NCBI GenBank assembly: GCA_023411715.1
Contig: JAEYOM010000014.1
Span: forward strand, 16,814-80,813
Reading direction: 5' to 3'
DNA: 64,000 nt
Origin: Bacillota bacterium
GTDB lineage: Bacteria > Bacillota > Clostridia > Acetivibrionales > DTU013
Part shown: positions 33,767 through 43,101 of the stretch, in pieces
Numbering within the stretch: the stretch's first letter is position 1
Layout of the letters: every line of letters begins with the position of its first letter
Notes under the pieces: generated by a model
Databases searched by the model: none
What the model was told of the DNA's origin: nothing
Seen by the model: the letters and a program-made list of their open reading frames with translations, nothing else
Made by a program: the position numbers and the translations under genes

Positions 33767-34966
33767 CTAAAAGTAATTATTGATGAAGAGCTTCTTCCTG
33801 GTGAATACCTTCGAAAGCAGTTTTTCATTCTCCTTAATATCCAGCCTGCCTGCAAGCTTGAGTTCTTCGACTGTCAGGAAACCGGTTACCAGCTGTGAAA
33901 GCGTCTGTACGTCGCATGACATATCGGGAGACTTGCCGCTCCTCCCGACCGAATGGACGCCATTTTCCCAAGCTATGCGGTAGTTGCCCGAATTTACCGG
34001 GAAAAAGTTGTCTTCGACTCCTATAACTACCTCTCCGGCGTCTTTAGGTACGTACATGAGCCTCAAAGCTTTTTCTACGTTTACGATACGGTTCATGCCA
34101 CAGGTCATTATCTCCTGTTTGACGTCATATGGTTCGGGGAACAGCGGCAGCAGGTTCACGAAGGAAGGAGCCTTCCATATCATCCTTTCCATCTGAGCCG
34201 TCAGCCTTCCGACGAAAGAGAATATGCCTTCAAATGCTCCGCGGTCCAGCCATACGAGCTCGCTGACCTGCATATTGCTCTTGCTGCCCGGTATCGCGCA
34301 AGAGCTGAATTGTATGTAGCCTCTTGCCCTATTATTCGCATCATACCAGATATACAGGTAGACTCCATCCTTGTATGGGTCCTTTTCCAGAAACCTCTTC
34401 CAGAGCTTATCCGTGCGCTTCACTGCAAGGTTCTTGTCCTTTATGTATTCCTCGTAGACAGACTTGATTTCGCAAGCGTCCATGTCCTTCGTGTACATTT
34501 TCAGTTTGCCGGTCTGGATGGATTGCTTGAAATCCGATAATGGGATACTGTAATTGATAACGGTCATGTTCAGTTCATATCCGAATTTCCGGTAGAAGAA
34601 ATGCGAGAACGGATACAGGTAAGAAAATACGTACCCTTTTTCGTACATCTCCTTCATGGAATATTCAAATATACCCCTGATGCTGCTCTTCTCACGTTCT
34701 TCCGGAAGCGAGGCGACTCCGCCGATCCCGCCCATCGGTACGCTGCCGCCGTCGAAACTCACGTCGAACGGCATGAGTTGAAAACATGAACACATTTTTC
34801 CGCCTTCATCGAAGGCTGCCCTGCCTGTTTTGTAAGCCTCGGCAGCTTCCTCGGATCCATTGCCTGTTTCCCCGGCAACACTGAAATCCCTTTTGAATAG
34901 AAATGCTATGGATTCGATTTTTTCCGTCAGTATCTTTTCTTCCGGCTTTATAGACCTGATCTCCAT
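33767..34966 (-). CDS. Eis-family GNAT N-acetyltransferase
   Basis: The protein of about 399 residues has the Eis layout: an N-terminal GNAT domain with the acetyl-CoA region (GGIGGVASLPEEREKSSIRGIF), a second GNAT-like domain (about 150-290), and a C-terminal sterol-carrier-like domain (FLTVEELKLAGRLDI). Relatives acetylate amines such as aminoglycosides or polyamines, but the substrate here is unknown. The ATG at 34966 follows GGAGGCAGG; a TTG at 34984 would put that site in the gene. Confidence 0.88.
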   Translation of the reverse strand: MEIRSIKPEEKILTEKIESIAFLFKRDFSVAGETGNGSEEAAEAYKTGRAAFDEGGKMCSCFQLMPFDVSFDGGSVPMGGIGGVASLPEEREKSSIRGIFEYSMKEMYEKGYVFSYLYPFSHFFYRKFGYELNMTVINYSIPLSDFKQSIQTGKLKMYTKDMDACEIKSVYEEYIKDKNLAVKRTDKLWKRFLEKDPYKDGVYLYIWYDANNRARGYIQFSSCAIPGSKSNMQVSELVWLDRGAFEGIFSFVGRLTAQMERMIWKAPSFVNLLPLFPEPYDVKQEIMTCGMNRIVNVEKALRLMYVPKDAGEVVIGVEDNFFPVNSGNYRIAWENGVHSVGRSGKSPDMSCDVQTLSQLVTGFLTVEELKLAGRLDIKENEKLLSKVFTRKKLFINNYF

Positions 34967-35120
34967 ACTTGCCTGCCTCCGCAACGGTTAGATTTTTGAA
35001 TGTATGTTATGGAATATTATAGCACAAATGGCGGGATGTCATAAGAGTGCTGATGGAACCTTGCCAAATGTTGTGCGTCTATATATGCAAAACCCAAATA
35101 AATATAGAAGGGGTAAAGGA

Positions 35121-35186
35121 GGATGTTTAGCGCCAATGGCGCGAATTTCATCTAAAACATCCAAAGGAGGAAATAAAAATGTATAG
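35121..35186 (+). promoter_or_regulatory. Leader hairpin with a possible 16-codon upstream ORF
   Basis: GGATGTTT (35121-35128) pairs with AAACATCC (35155-35162) around an inner stem GCGCC-AAT-GGCGC (35130-35142). The sequence AAAGGAGG occurs once before the hairpin and once after it. An ATG at 35136, inside the inner loop, opens a 16-codon frame whose stop (TAG, 35184-35186) overlaps the start of the lipoprotein gene at 35179. Confidence 0.5.
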
Positions 35187-36315
35187 AAAGGTGATTGGCG
35201 TTCTGACAGCGATTGTGCTCCTCGCCACGCTGTTTACGGCATGCGGCGGCAAGTCCGCAAATACTTCGGCGACGGCGCCGCAAGCTGCTTCGGGCTCAAT
35301 GTCGAAAAGCTCACTTTTGGACTATTCGAGGGTAGGCGGTGCAGAGGGCGAAGATCGGGGGAATAACAATGCTGCCGCTTCGGAAGAGGGGCCGGCATCT
35401 GCGGCTGAAACGCCGAAGGAGGCGGAAGCTCCAGCGTCGGCAGAAGCCCTGGTGGAGGCGGATTCGCTGGCAGGCGGCTCGGCTTCGACGATCAATATGA
35501 CCAATGCGGTGCTAGCCGAGAGGAAAATGATCTGGACGGCAAGCCTGGACCTCGAGGTCGAAAATTTTGACAAAGCCAGGAACAACATAGAATCCATCCT
35601 TACAGGCATCGGCTTTATTTCCAATACCAACATCAATTCGAGCAATGTCTATGTCGACGGTAAGCCAAAGACAGTTAAAAACGGTACTCTTGTACTCCGG
35701 GTTGATAAAAACCAATTCAGTTCGGTCATCAATAAATTGTACGGCATTGGTGACGTCTCCAATGAAACGACCAACGGGCAGGATGTAACAGACCAGTTTG
35801 TAGATATCGAATCCAGACTGAGGCTGCTGAAGCTTGAGCAGGAAAAGCTTGAGACATACCTCGCAAAAACAAATGATCTCGATACCATTTTCAAACTCGA
35901 GACCAGGATCACTGACATACGCTATGAAATAGAAAGCCTGACGGGTAATCTGAACAAGTTGAGCAATCTTGTCGAGCTCGCTACCATAAATATCACCATG
36001 GACGAGAAATATCCCGGGTCTGAAAAGAAACCCGTCACCTACGGCGGAGAACTCATGAACAGCCTGAAGGATAGCCTGAAAAGCGTTGTAGAGTTCCTGG
36101 GCGATTTCCTGATATTCATTGTCGCAGCGGTGCCGGTGCTTGTTGTGATCGGGCTGTTTGTACTGCTTGGTATATTTATCTACCGGCGCATCCCCAAAAA
36201 GCACAAGGCACCGTATCCCGAACAGATACACTATACGCCGCCGATGCCGCCTGCATCCGGCAGTCAGGACGCTAACCCGTCCGCGCAGGGGCGTAAGGAT
36301 GAGAACCAGGTTTAG
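35179..36315 (+). CDS. DUF4349-type lipoprotein
   Basis: The 378-residue protein begins with a lipoprotein signal (LTAIVLLATLFTACGG, Cys 22 in the lipobox), then an Ala/Glu-rich linker (to about 110). The conserved DUF4349 domain follows (MIWTASLDLEVENF, TNGQDVTDQFVDIESRLRLL with a coiled coil), then one membrane segment (FLIFIVAAVPVLVVIGLFVL) and a basic-Pro tail. It is probably anchored at the outer face. Its role is unknown. AAAGGAGG stands 8 bases before the ATG. Confidence 0.85.
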   Translation: MYRKVIGVLTAIVLLATLFTACGGKSANTSATAPQAASGSMSKSSLLDYSRVGGAEGEDRGNNNAAASEEGPASAAETPKEAEAPASAEALVEADSLAGGSASTINMTNAVLAERKMIWTASLDLEVENFDKARNNIESILTGIGFISNTNINSSNVYVDGKPKTVKNGTLVLRVDKNQFSSVINKLYGIGDVSNETTNGQDVTDQFVDIESRLRLLKLEQEKLETYLAKTNDLDTIFKLETRITDIRYEIESLTGNLNKLSNLVELATINITMDEKYPGSEKKPVTYGGELMNSLKDSLKSVVEFLGDFLIFIVAAVPVLVVIGLFVLLGIFIYRRIPKKHKAPYPEQIHYTPPMPPASGSQDANPSAQGRKDENQV

Positions 36316-36396
36316 CAGAGTATTATGCCGGTTATCGTATATAAAAGAGTAATCGGTAGTATTTGAAAATTTATACAGAGATATGGATTTGTGGCC

Positions 36397-36425
36397 CCCG
36401 GCAGCTGAATACTGCCGGGTTTTTT
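36397..36425 (+). terminator. Intrinsic terminator after the DUF4349 gene
   Basis: CCCGGCAG, 7-base loop and CTGCCGGG followed by six T residues. Confidence 0.92.
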
Positions 36426-36562
36426 ATGGAAAATAGCGATGTCTTGTCCAAAGACCAATGCCGCTCGATGCGCCAGTGTTTTTGATAAATGAATATAAAA
36501 ATCTGCAGGGGATAAAAATAAAAAAGCGGTGCCGATGCCAAGTAAATTTGATACAAAAATAC

Positions 36563-36617
36563 TTGAATATCCATATTAGTTGTTTTATAATATACTCGAA
36601 AGTCAAAGATAGTCAAA
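36563..36617 (+). promoter_or_regulatory. ctsR operon promoter with CtsR heptad-repeat box
   Basis: TTGAAT (36563-36568), a 17-base spacer and TATAAT (36586-36591) are followed by AGTCAAA-GAT-AGTCAAA (36601-36617), which matches the CtsR consensus of two direct heptads spaced by three bases. It overlaps the likely start site, giving heat-shock autoregulation. Confidence 0.93.
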
Positions 36618-36714
36618 ATCAATTAAGAGCCAGGGCGAAGTAATAATTACTAAATATTATAACAGTATAAAGTAATAATGAGCTGTGAAAATTGTACGGG
36701 AGGAGAGAACGCAT

Positions 36715-37173
36715 ATGGCCAGAATGAGCGATATAATCGAAGCCTTTTTAAAGCAGCTTATCAATGAGACCGACGGTTCCATTGAGATCCAGAGGAACGA
36801 ACTGGCGAATTATTTTAATTGCGTACCCTCGCAGATAAACTATGTCATCGATACCAGGTTCACCACCGAGAGAGGCTATTATGTCGAAAGCAGGCGCGGC
36901 GGCGGAGGGCATATAAGCATCAGAAGGGTAAATATAAACATACCCGGAAATTATCTGATGCATATCATAAGTTCCATGGGCGAAAGCATAACGCAGCAGT
37001 CCGCCGAGGTTTTCATCAATAATTTCGTAGACTATGACGTTATCAACCGGAGAGAGGGATTATTGCTAAAAGCCGCCACTAGCGACAAGATACTGGGCGG
37101 TATACATGTGCCGGATAGGGACGCCTTGAGGGCGGCCATACTGAAAAATATGCTGATGAGTTTGGCTGTTTAG
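36715..37173 (+). CDS. ctsR: Class III heat-shock repressor CtsR
   Basis: The 152-residue protein matches CtsR: an N-terminal winged helix (DIIEAFLKQLI, FNCVPSQINYVIDTRFTTERGY) and the Gly-rich wing ESRRGGGGHISIRR that senses heat, then the C-terminal dimer domain. It represses its own operon until inactivated by heat or McsB. The ATG at 36715 follows GGAGGAGAG. The box in front matches its known binding motif. Confidence 0.96.
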   Translation: MARMSDIIEAFLKQLINETDGSIEIQRNELANYFNCVPSQINYVIDTRFTTERGYYVESRRGGGGHISIRRVNINIPGNYLMHIISSMGESITQQSAEVFINNFVDYDVINRREGLLLKAATSDKILGGIHVPDRDALRAAILKNMLMSLAV

Positions 37174-37280
37174 ATAATATGACGGCGGGCCGCAAACAAT
37201 ATGCGGCATGGCGCGGCGGCACGCATATGCTGGTAATAGGGCGGATGCGTTTATAGAAAACGTCGCAGGGTAACAATAAT

Positions 37281-37358
37281 AATGAGGCGACATATCTTCC
37301 GCCTCATTGAAATGCCGCTGATGTAAGGAATTTTTCCTACAATCGGAAAAATTCCCTT
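37281..37358 (+). other. Two strong hairpins between ctsR and mcsA
   Basis: AATGAGGCG pairs with CGCCTCATT (37281-37308), and AAGGAATTTTTCC pairs with GGAAAAATTCCCTT (37325-37358). Neither has a clean T run, so they may act as RNA-processing or attenuation sites. They occupy a 240-bp gap that is usually short in this operon. Confidence 0.75.
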
Positions 37359-37414
37359 GAATGTAGGCGTTATAACGAGTGTTATAAAGATATGGATGAC
37401 AGGGAGTGAGGCAA

Positions 37415-37936
37415 ATGTTGTGCCAGCAGTGTCAGAAAAGGGAAGCCAATGTACATTTTACACAGGTGTTGAACGGAACAAAGATAGAGTCTTATCTTTG
37501 CAGTCAATGCGCTAATGACAAGGGCAAATTCAACTTCAGCCCGCAGCTGAATCTGGGCGATTTCCTATGGGGTTTCCCGGGCTTCGGCGAAAGCGAAGGG
37601 TTTGCGGAGACTGAGCGGCCGCGTGAAGTCCGCTGTGATCTTTGTGGCATGAGCTTCGACGATTTCAGGAAAACAGGCAAGGTAGGCTGCGCCAACTGTT
37701 ACAGGACCTTCAGGGACAACCTCAGTCCTATACTGAGAAGGTTGCATGGAAATACCGAGCATAAGGGGAAAATACCGGGTACACTGACTGAATGCATCAA
37801 AACCGGGAATGAAATAGAAAAGCTTAAGGAAGAGCTGACAGCGGCGATCGGCAGGGAGGAATACGAGAAAGCTGCCGAACTCAGGGATAGTATCCGGAAA
37901 CTGGAAAGCTCCGGGAACAAGTGCGGAGGTGTCTGA
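37415..37936 (+). CDS. mcsA: McsA, zinc-finger activator of McsB
   Basis: The 173-residue protein has paired CxxC zinc motifs (MLCQQCQKREANVHF, YLCSQCAND, VRCDLCGMSF, VGCANCYRTF) and a C-terminal UvrB/UvrC motif (AIGREEYEKAAELRDSIRKLE). It activates the arginine kinase McsB encoded next. The ATG at 37415 follows GGGAGTGAGG and is preferred over a GTG at 37406. Confidence 0.94.
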   Translation: MLCQQCQKREANVHFTQVLNGTKIESYLCSQCANDKGKFNFSPQLNLGDFLWGFPGFGESEGFAETERPREVRCDLCGMSFDDFRKTGKVGCANCYRTFRDNLSPILRRLHGNTEHKGKIPGTLTECIKTGNEIEKLKEELTAAIGREEYEKAAELRDSIRKLESSGNKCGGV

Positions 37937-37937
37937 T

Positions 37938-38987
37938 ATGAGTAAAAAACCGGTCAAAACAGCGCCTGAGGGCGATGTTGCAATAAGCAGCAGGATCAGA
38001 CTGGCCCGTAATATCGAGGCATACCCCTTCACAACAAGGATGACGAAGGCGCAAAGCGCCGAGCTTCTCAGCAAGGTCAAGGATGCGGTGTTTGACGGGG
38101 AGGAAGCGAAAAATCGCGAATTTTCCTTCCTTGAGCTTCAATCGATGAATGCGCTGGATCGCCAGTTCCTTGTCGAAAAACACCTGATCAGCCCGGAGTT
38201 TGCGGAAGGCGATATCAGCAGGGCGGCTATCATCAGCAAGGACGGGAAGATCAGCATAATGGTCAATGAAGAGGATCACCTCAGGCTGCAGTGTATTTTC
38301 CCGGGCATGCAGACTGACGAAGCCTGGAAGCTTTGCAGCGATATTGATGCGAAGCTTGAGCGCAAGCTGGAATACGCTTTCGATAAAAACTTCGGTTATC
38401 TTACCTGCTGCCCGACGAATGTCGGCACGGGCATAAGGGCTTCCGTAATGCTCCACCTGCCCGCCCTTTCAATGACGGGATATATAAAAGAGATCCTCGA
38501 GAACTGCAGCAAGATAGGTGTTGCGGTGAGAGGGGCGTACGGCGAGAACAGCGAAGCGTCGGGAAATATGTTCCAGATATCGAACCAGGTCACGCTTGGG
38601 CAGACAGAAGAAGAGATAATCGCCGGAATCGGGAATATAACCTCGCAGATCTCGGAGCAGGAAAGGTTATTGAGGTCGGAGCTTTACGGACAAAACCCGC
38701 TGAGGCTCGAAGACAGGATATTCAGGTCATACGGAGTACTCAGGAATGCCAGGATAATTTCATCGGAAGAAAGCCTGAAGCTGCTGTCGGATGTGAGACT
38801 CGGAATAATAATGGGATTTATCAGGGGATTGGAACTGGAAGATCTGAATGAAATAATGCTTATGATACAGCCCGCCTACCTGCAGAAACTGTCGGGAGGG
38901 CAGCTGAAACCGGATGAGAGGGACCAGAGAAGGGCCGAACTCGTCCGTATGAAACTTAAGGACAGCGAACAGCAAGGAATGGAGTGA
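37938..38987 (+). CDS. mcsB: Protein arginine kinase McsB
   Basis: The 349-residue protein belongs to the phosphagen-kinase fold: SSRIRLARN (ATP phosphates), the signature NEEDHLRLQ, and LTCCPTNVGTG with the active-site Cys. It phosphorylates arginines to mark proteins for ClpC-ClpP and inactivates CtsR. It starts one base after the mcsA stop, with GGAGGTGTC as the ribosome-binding site. Confidence 0.96.
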   Translation: MSKKPVKTAPEGDVAISSRIRLARNIEAYPFTTRMTKAQSAELLSKVKDAVFDGEEAKNREFSFLELQSMNALDRQFLVEKHLISPEFAEGDISRAAIISKDGKISIMVNEEDHLRLQCIFPGMQTDEAWKLCSDIDAKLERKLEYAFDKNFGYLTCCPTNVGTGIRASVMLHLPALSMTGYIKEILENCSKIGVAVRGAYGENSEASGNMFQISNQVTLGQTEEEIIAGIGNITSQISEQERLLRSELYGQNPLRLEDRIFRSYGVLRNARIISSEESLKLLSDVRLGIIMGFIRGLELEDLNEIMLMIQPAYLQKLSGGQLKPDERDQRRAELVRMKLKDSEQQGME

Positions 38988-38993
38988 TGGATA

Positions 38994-41465
38994 ATGTACG
39001 GAAGATTTACTGAAAAAGCTGAAAAAGCGATCAACCTGTCCCAGGAGGGCGCGATGCTGCTTGGACACAGTTATGTGGGAACGGAGCATCTTCTGCTCGG
39101 ACTCGTCAAGGAGGGCACGGGTGTTGCCGCCAGGGTTCTGCAGGGGCAGGGGATAACAGAGGAAAAGATATTGAAGGAGATCGACGAGTTGATAGGCCGC
39201 GGAGATAATAACGCAAACCAGCCGCTCGATTTCACCCCCAGGACAAAGAGGGTTCTTGAACTGGGCCTGGTGGAAGCCAGAAGGCTCGGCCATAACTATA
39301 TAGGCACCGAGCACCTCCTTCTCGGCATCATGCGCGAGGGCGAGAGCGTCGCCGTCCGGATACTGATGGATCTGGGCGTGGATCCGCAGAAGCTGTTCAA
39401 CGACATAGTGAGGATGCTGAACGAAGAGACGCCTGCTGCGGGCGGGGAACCGAAAAACACCTCGACACAGAGCAACACGCCCACCCTCAATCAATTCGGC
39501 AGGGACCTTACCGAAATGGCAAGGGAGGCGAAGTTCGACCCGATAGTCGGGCGTGACAAGGAAATCGAACGGGTTATACAGATATTAAGCAGGAGGACCA
39601 AAAACAATCCCTGCCTGATAGGCGAACCCGGCGTAGGCAAGACTGCTATCGCCGAAGGGCTTGCCCAAAAGATCGTAGAGGCCAACATACCCGAAATGCT
39701 GAAGGATAAAAGGGTGTTTTCACTGGATCTTTCCTCGATGGTGGCGGGGGCGAAATACCGCGGCGAATTCGAGGAAAGGCTGAAAAAGGCCATGGATGAA
39801 GTGCGCAAGGCAGGAAACGTAATTCTTTTCATAGATGAAATGCATACGATCATTGGCGCCGGAGCTGCCGAAGGCGCGATAGACGCGTCCAACATACTGA
39901 AGCCCGCTCTCTCCAGGGGCGAGATACAGGTGATCGGCGCAACGACCATTAACGAATACAGGAAATACGTCGAGAAGGATGCGGCGCTTGAACGCAGGTT
40001 CCAGCCGATCACCGTGGGCGAGCCGTCACAGGAGGAGACCATCGAGATATTGAAGGGTATTCGTGACAAGTATGAGGCGCACCACGGTGTGAAAATCACG
40101 GACGACGCGCTGGAAGCGGCGGCGAAGCTGTCCTCCAGGTATATTTCCGACAGGTTCCTTCCCGACAAGGCCATAGACCTTATAGACGAGGCGGCCTCAA
40201 AAGTCAGGCTCAAAGCATTCACTGCGCCTCCGGACATTAAGAAGCTGGAGGAGAGGATCGAAAAGCTCGCCAAGGAAAAGGAAGATGCGATCAGGTCGCA
40301 GGAGTTCGAGAAGGCGGCGGGTATCAGGGATCAGGAACAGAACCTGAAGGCGGAATACGACAAAATAAAGGGTGACTGGCACCAGAAAAACCAGACAAGG
40401 ACAGATACCGTTACCGAGGATGAGGTTGCGGACGTCGTGTCCAGCTGGACCGGGATACCTGTAAAACGCCTTGCTGAGGAAGAATCGGAGAGGCTTATGA
40501 ATATGGAAAGCGTACTGCATGAAAGGGTGATCGGCCAGGACGAGGCTGTAAAGGCCGTAGCCAAGGCGATCAGAAGGGGCCGTGTCGGCCTGAAGGACCC
40601 GAAGCGTCCGATCGGTTCGTTCATATTCCTCGGGCCTACGGGGGTAGGTAAGACAGAACTCAGCAAAGCGCTGGCTGAAGCGCTTTTCGGCAATGAAAAT
40701 TCGATGATCAGGATCGATATGTCGGAGTATATGGAGAAATTCGCCGTATCGAGGCTGGTCGGTTCGCCTCCGGGCTATGTCGGTTACGAAGAGGGCGGCC
40801 AGCTTACCGAGAAGGTGAGGAGAAAACCGTATTCGGTACTGCTGTTTGATGAAATAGAGAAAGCGCACCCGGATGTGTTCAACATCCTGCTGCAGATACT
40901 CGACGACGGGCGTCTGACTGATTCGCAGGGACGCGTTGTCGATTTCAGGAACACAGTCATTATCATGACCTCCAATATAGGCGGAAGGATGATCACGGAA
41001 CCGAAGCGGCTTGGATTCATAGTCAATGAGGACTCGTCAAAGAACTACGAGGAAATGAAGAACAATGTCATGGGCGAGCTCAAGAAATCCTTCAGGCCTG
41101 AATTCCTGAACAGGGTGGACGACATCATCGTGTTCCATCCTCTCGATGAAGAGAATATCAGGAGTATCGTCGGCATCATGCTGCAGGTACTGATAAAGCG
41201 GCTTGCCCAGAACGATATAAAGCTCGAGGTCAGCGACGAAGCCAAGAGTCATCTTGCGAAGAAGGGCTACGACCCGGTATTTGGAGCAAGACCGCTCAGA
41301 CGATCCATCCAGAGCATGGTGGAAGACCAGCTTGCCGAGAAGATGCTCGACGGTTCAGTGAAACCGGGTGATTCGGTAAAGGTAGAGCTTGTCGAGGATA
41401 AGTTGGAGTTCAGCGTGAAGAAACCCAGGAAAGTCCCGGTAAAGGCGGGCAGTACAGCGAAGTAA
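38994..41465 (+). CDS. clpC: ATP-dependent protease ATPase ClpC
   Basis: The 823-residue protein has a duplicated Clp N-domain (GHSYVGTEHLLLGL, GHNYIGTEHLLLGI), D1 AAA+ (GEPGVGKTAIAEGLA, VILFIDEMHTI), a middle region with a UVR motif (EFEKAAGIRDQEQNL), D2 AAA+ (GPTGVGKTELSKALAE, VLLFDEIEKAHPDVF) and a C-terminal D2-small domain. It unfolds arginine-phosphorylated and other substrates for ClpP. It is the last gene of the CtsR operon and is followed by a terminator. Confidence 0.97.
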   Translation: MYGRFTEKAEKAINLSQEGAMLLGHSYVGTEHLLLGLVKEGTGVAARVLQGQGITEEKILKEIDELIGRGDNNANQPLDFTPRTKRVLELGLVEARRLGHNYIGTEHLLLGIMREGESVAVRILMDLGVDPQKLFNDIVRMLNEETPAAGGEPKNTSTQSNTPTLNQFGRDLTEMAREAKFDPIVGRDKEIERVIQILSRRTKNNPCLIGEPGVGKTAIAEGLAQKIVEANIPEMLKDKRVFSLDLSSMVAGAKYRGEFEERLKKAMDEVRKAGNVILFIDEMHTIIGAGAAEGAIDASNILKPALSRGEIQVIGATTINEYRKYVEKDAALERRFQPITVGEPSQEETIEILKGIRDKYEAHHGVKITDDALEAAAKLSSRYISDRFLPDKAIDLIDEAASKVRLKAFTAPPDIKKLEERIEKLAKEKEDAIRSQEFEKAAGIRDQEQNLKAEYDKIKGDWHQKNQTRTDTVTEDEVADVVSSWTGIPVKRLAEEESERLMNMESVLHERVIGQDEAVKAVAKAIRRGRVGLKDPKRPIGSFIFLGPTGVGKTELSKALAEALFGNENSMIRIDMSEYMEKFAVSRLVGSPPGYVGYEEGGQLTEKVRRKPYSVLLFDEIEKAHPDVFNILLQILDDGRLTDSQGRVVDFRNTVIIMTSNIGGRMITEPKRLGFIVNEDSSKNYEEMKNNVMGELKKSFRPEFLNRVDDIIVFHPLDEENIRSIVGIMLQVLIKRLAQNDIKLEVSDEAKSHLAKKGYDPVFGARPLRRSIQSMVEDQLAEKMLDGSVKPGDSVKVELVEDKLEFSVKKPRKVPVKAGSTAK

Positions 41466-41501
41466 TAAAATAACGGTTATTGGCAGGTAACAGGTTGTAA
41501 A

Positions 41502-41535
41502 CGGCAGATGATCGATCGATTGTCTGCTGTTTTTT
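41502..41535 (+). terminator. Terminator of the ctsR-clpC operon
   Basis: CGGCAGAT and GTCTGCTG arms around an ATCGATCGAT core, then six T residues. Confidence 0.8.
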
Positions 41536-41634
41536 ATCTATTTGATAATAATGATTCTTTATAATACAACCTCTAATATCCTATTTATCAAGAAAAGTAA
41601 TTGGGCAATATAAATTACAGGGGAGTGAAAAAGA

Positions 41635-42150
41635 ATGAAAAGCTTATACAAATACTATTTGTGTATTTTAATCTTACTATATCTCATAGTTCCAAAAGAC
41701 TCATATGCAATTAGCCCAAATAATATAGAACCTGAAATTAACCGAGTAAAATTCCAGCAAATAAAAGCACAAGTTTATCTGTTTAAACAGGTATTAGACG
41801 AATTTGGAGCCACAAGTCCTAATGAAGTAGTTGAATTATGGGCAAAAAGCGAAAGTAGAAGAAATGGTGTTTATCAATATGCAGTTTCATGTGATGAACT
41901 AAAACAAAGGATAATTGAAAAATGGGGAAAGGCAGAAGAAAATTTTTGGATTATTGGCGGCTCAAGCCCTTCGATAGACAAATATGAAATAGTGAAAAAT
42001 GAAAAGATTAATGAAAATACCTATATCGTTAAAATCAAATTCTACTGGGCTTCATCATTAGGAGAAGAAGAACCCACTTATAACATACTTACAATTATTA
42101 AGGGGGAAAAGTATTGGTGTGTTAAGGACTACATTAAAACAACATCCTAA
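41635..42150 (+). CDS. Exported hypothetical protein
   Basis: I do not recognise the family. The 171-residue protein has a signal peptide (YYLCILILLYLIVPKDSYA) and a soluble part with a C-terminal beta-rich segment (YIVKIKFYWASS, YNILTIIKGEKYWCVKDY), like small secreted DUF4829/NTF2-like folds. The gene is clearly AT-richer than clpC or radA, which suggests transfer. AGGGGAGTG precedes the ATG. Confidence 0.7.
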   Translation: MKSLYKYYLCILILLYLIVPKDSYAISPNNIEPEINRVKFQQIKAQVYLFKQVLDEFGATSPNEVVELWAKSESRRNGVYQYAVSCDELKQRIIEKWGKAEENFWIIGGSSPSIDKYEIVKNEKINENTYIVKIKFYWASSLGEEEPTYNILTIIKGEKYWCVKDYIKTTS

Positions 42151-42367
42151 TCTTACACGCTTTAAATATCCTGTAGTTAGCGAAGCTAACGAACAGCCCG
42201 TGGGACAGGACTTCCTTAGCTGGATTTACTTTTATAGTTGGATTGATTTTATGAAGCCAGCGCTTAATAATATGATCTGAACAAGCGAGCTCTCCGAGCT
42301 TGCCCATATGCGAGGTTTGACAAATGTACTCTTTTGTAATACAATATGTATTACAGGCGGTGATGAT

Positions 42368-42616
42368 ATGATAAGCGTGAGATTGCCGAAAGAACTCGAG
42401 GAAAAGCTTGAGTCCGTTTCAAAAAGTGAAAACCTGACAAAGACCGATATTATCAAAGAAGCTCTCGAAGAATATATCGTCAATATTGAGAAGACTAAGC
42501 AGCCGTATAAGCTGGGCGAAGACCTTTTTGGCAAATATGGAAGCGAGGACGGTACCCTGTCCCAAGATTATAAAAAGAAAGTCAGGGAAAAAGTCCATGA
42601 AAAAATGTCTCATTGA
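42368..42616 (+). CDS. Ribbon-helix-helix antitoxin
   Basis: The 82-residue protein starts with a ribbon-helix-helix DNA-binding domain (ISVRLPKELEEKLESVSKSENLTKTDIIKEAL) and has a charged C-terminal tail that would wrap the toxin. It overlaps the PIN-domain gene by 20 bp, the usual antitoxin-toxin coupling. GGCGGTGATG precedes the ATG. It should repress its own operon. Confidence 0.88.
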   Translation: MISVRLPKELEEKLESVSKSENLTKTDIIKEALEEYIVNIEKTKQPYKLGEDLFGKYGSEDGTLSQDYKKKVREKVHEKMSH

Positions 42617-43016
42617 TGCAGGCCCATTGATAGCTTTGTTCGACAGGAGCGATAATTATCATGGACATATTCTAAAGTTTATGAAAAAGTTTGACGGCAG
42701 GCTCGTGACTTCGTGGGCGGTGATTACTGAAGTATTATATATGCTTGCATTCAATGTGCAGGTACAGATCGACTTCCTTAAATGGATCGAGAGGGGCGCT
42801 TTGGATGTCCCCGAACTAAGCACCGGCCAAATCTCAAGGATAATAGAGCTTTCGCAGAAGTACTCAGATGTGCCGATGGACTTTGCGGACGCTACATTGG
42901 TCGTAATATCGGAAATTGAAAAAATAAATGAGATCATAACAATAGATTCGGATTTCCATATATACCGAAACATCAGGAAAGAAGTGCTGTCAAATATATT
43001 CGAAGCTGATAAATAA
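42597..43016 (+). CDS. PIN-domain toxin (VapC-like)
   Basis: The 139-residue protein keeps the acidic residues of active PIN ribonucleases: Asp in CLIDAGPLIALF, Glu in VITEVLYML, Asp in DFADATLVV and Asp in ITIDSDFHIY. It would cleave RNA when freed from the antitoxin encoded just upstream. The ATG at 42597 lies inside the antitoxin gene. The pair is inserted between clpC and radA, which are usually adjacent. Confidence 0.87.
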   Translation: MKKCLIDAGPLIALFDRSDNYHGHILKFMKKFDGRLVTSWAVITEVLYMLAFNVQVQIDFLKWIERGALDVPELSTGQISRIIELSQKYSDVPMDFADATLVVISEIEKINEIITIDSDFHIYRNIRKEVLSNIFEADK

Positions 43017-43101
43017 TGACCTCCCGCTGATAAAGTTGCTGTCGTACGTGGGCGTGATTTGACAAGTACTCCATATTCAGTTACATATTTTGAGCTTACC
43101 C

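Noticed and set aside
35004..35186. A 60-codon protein ahead of the lipoprotein
   Set aside because: Its first part has no ribosome-binding site; only the last 16 codons, from the ATG at 35136, are considered as a possible leader peptide.
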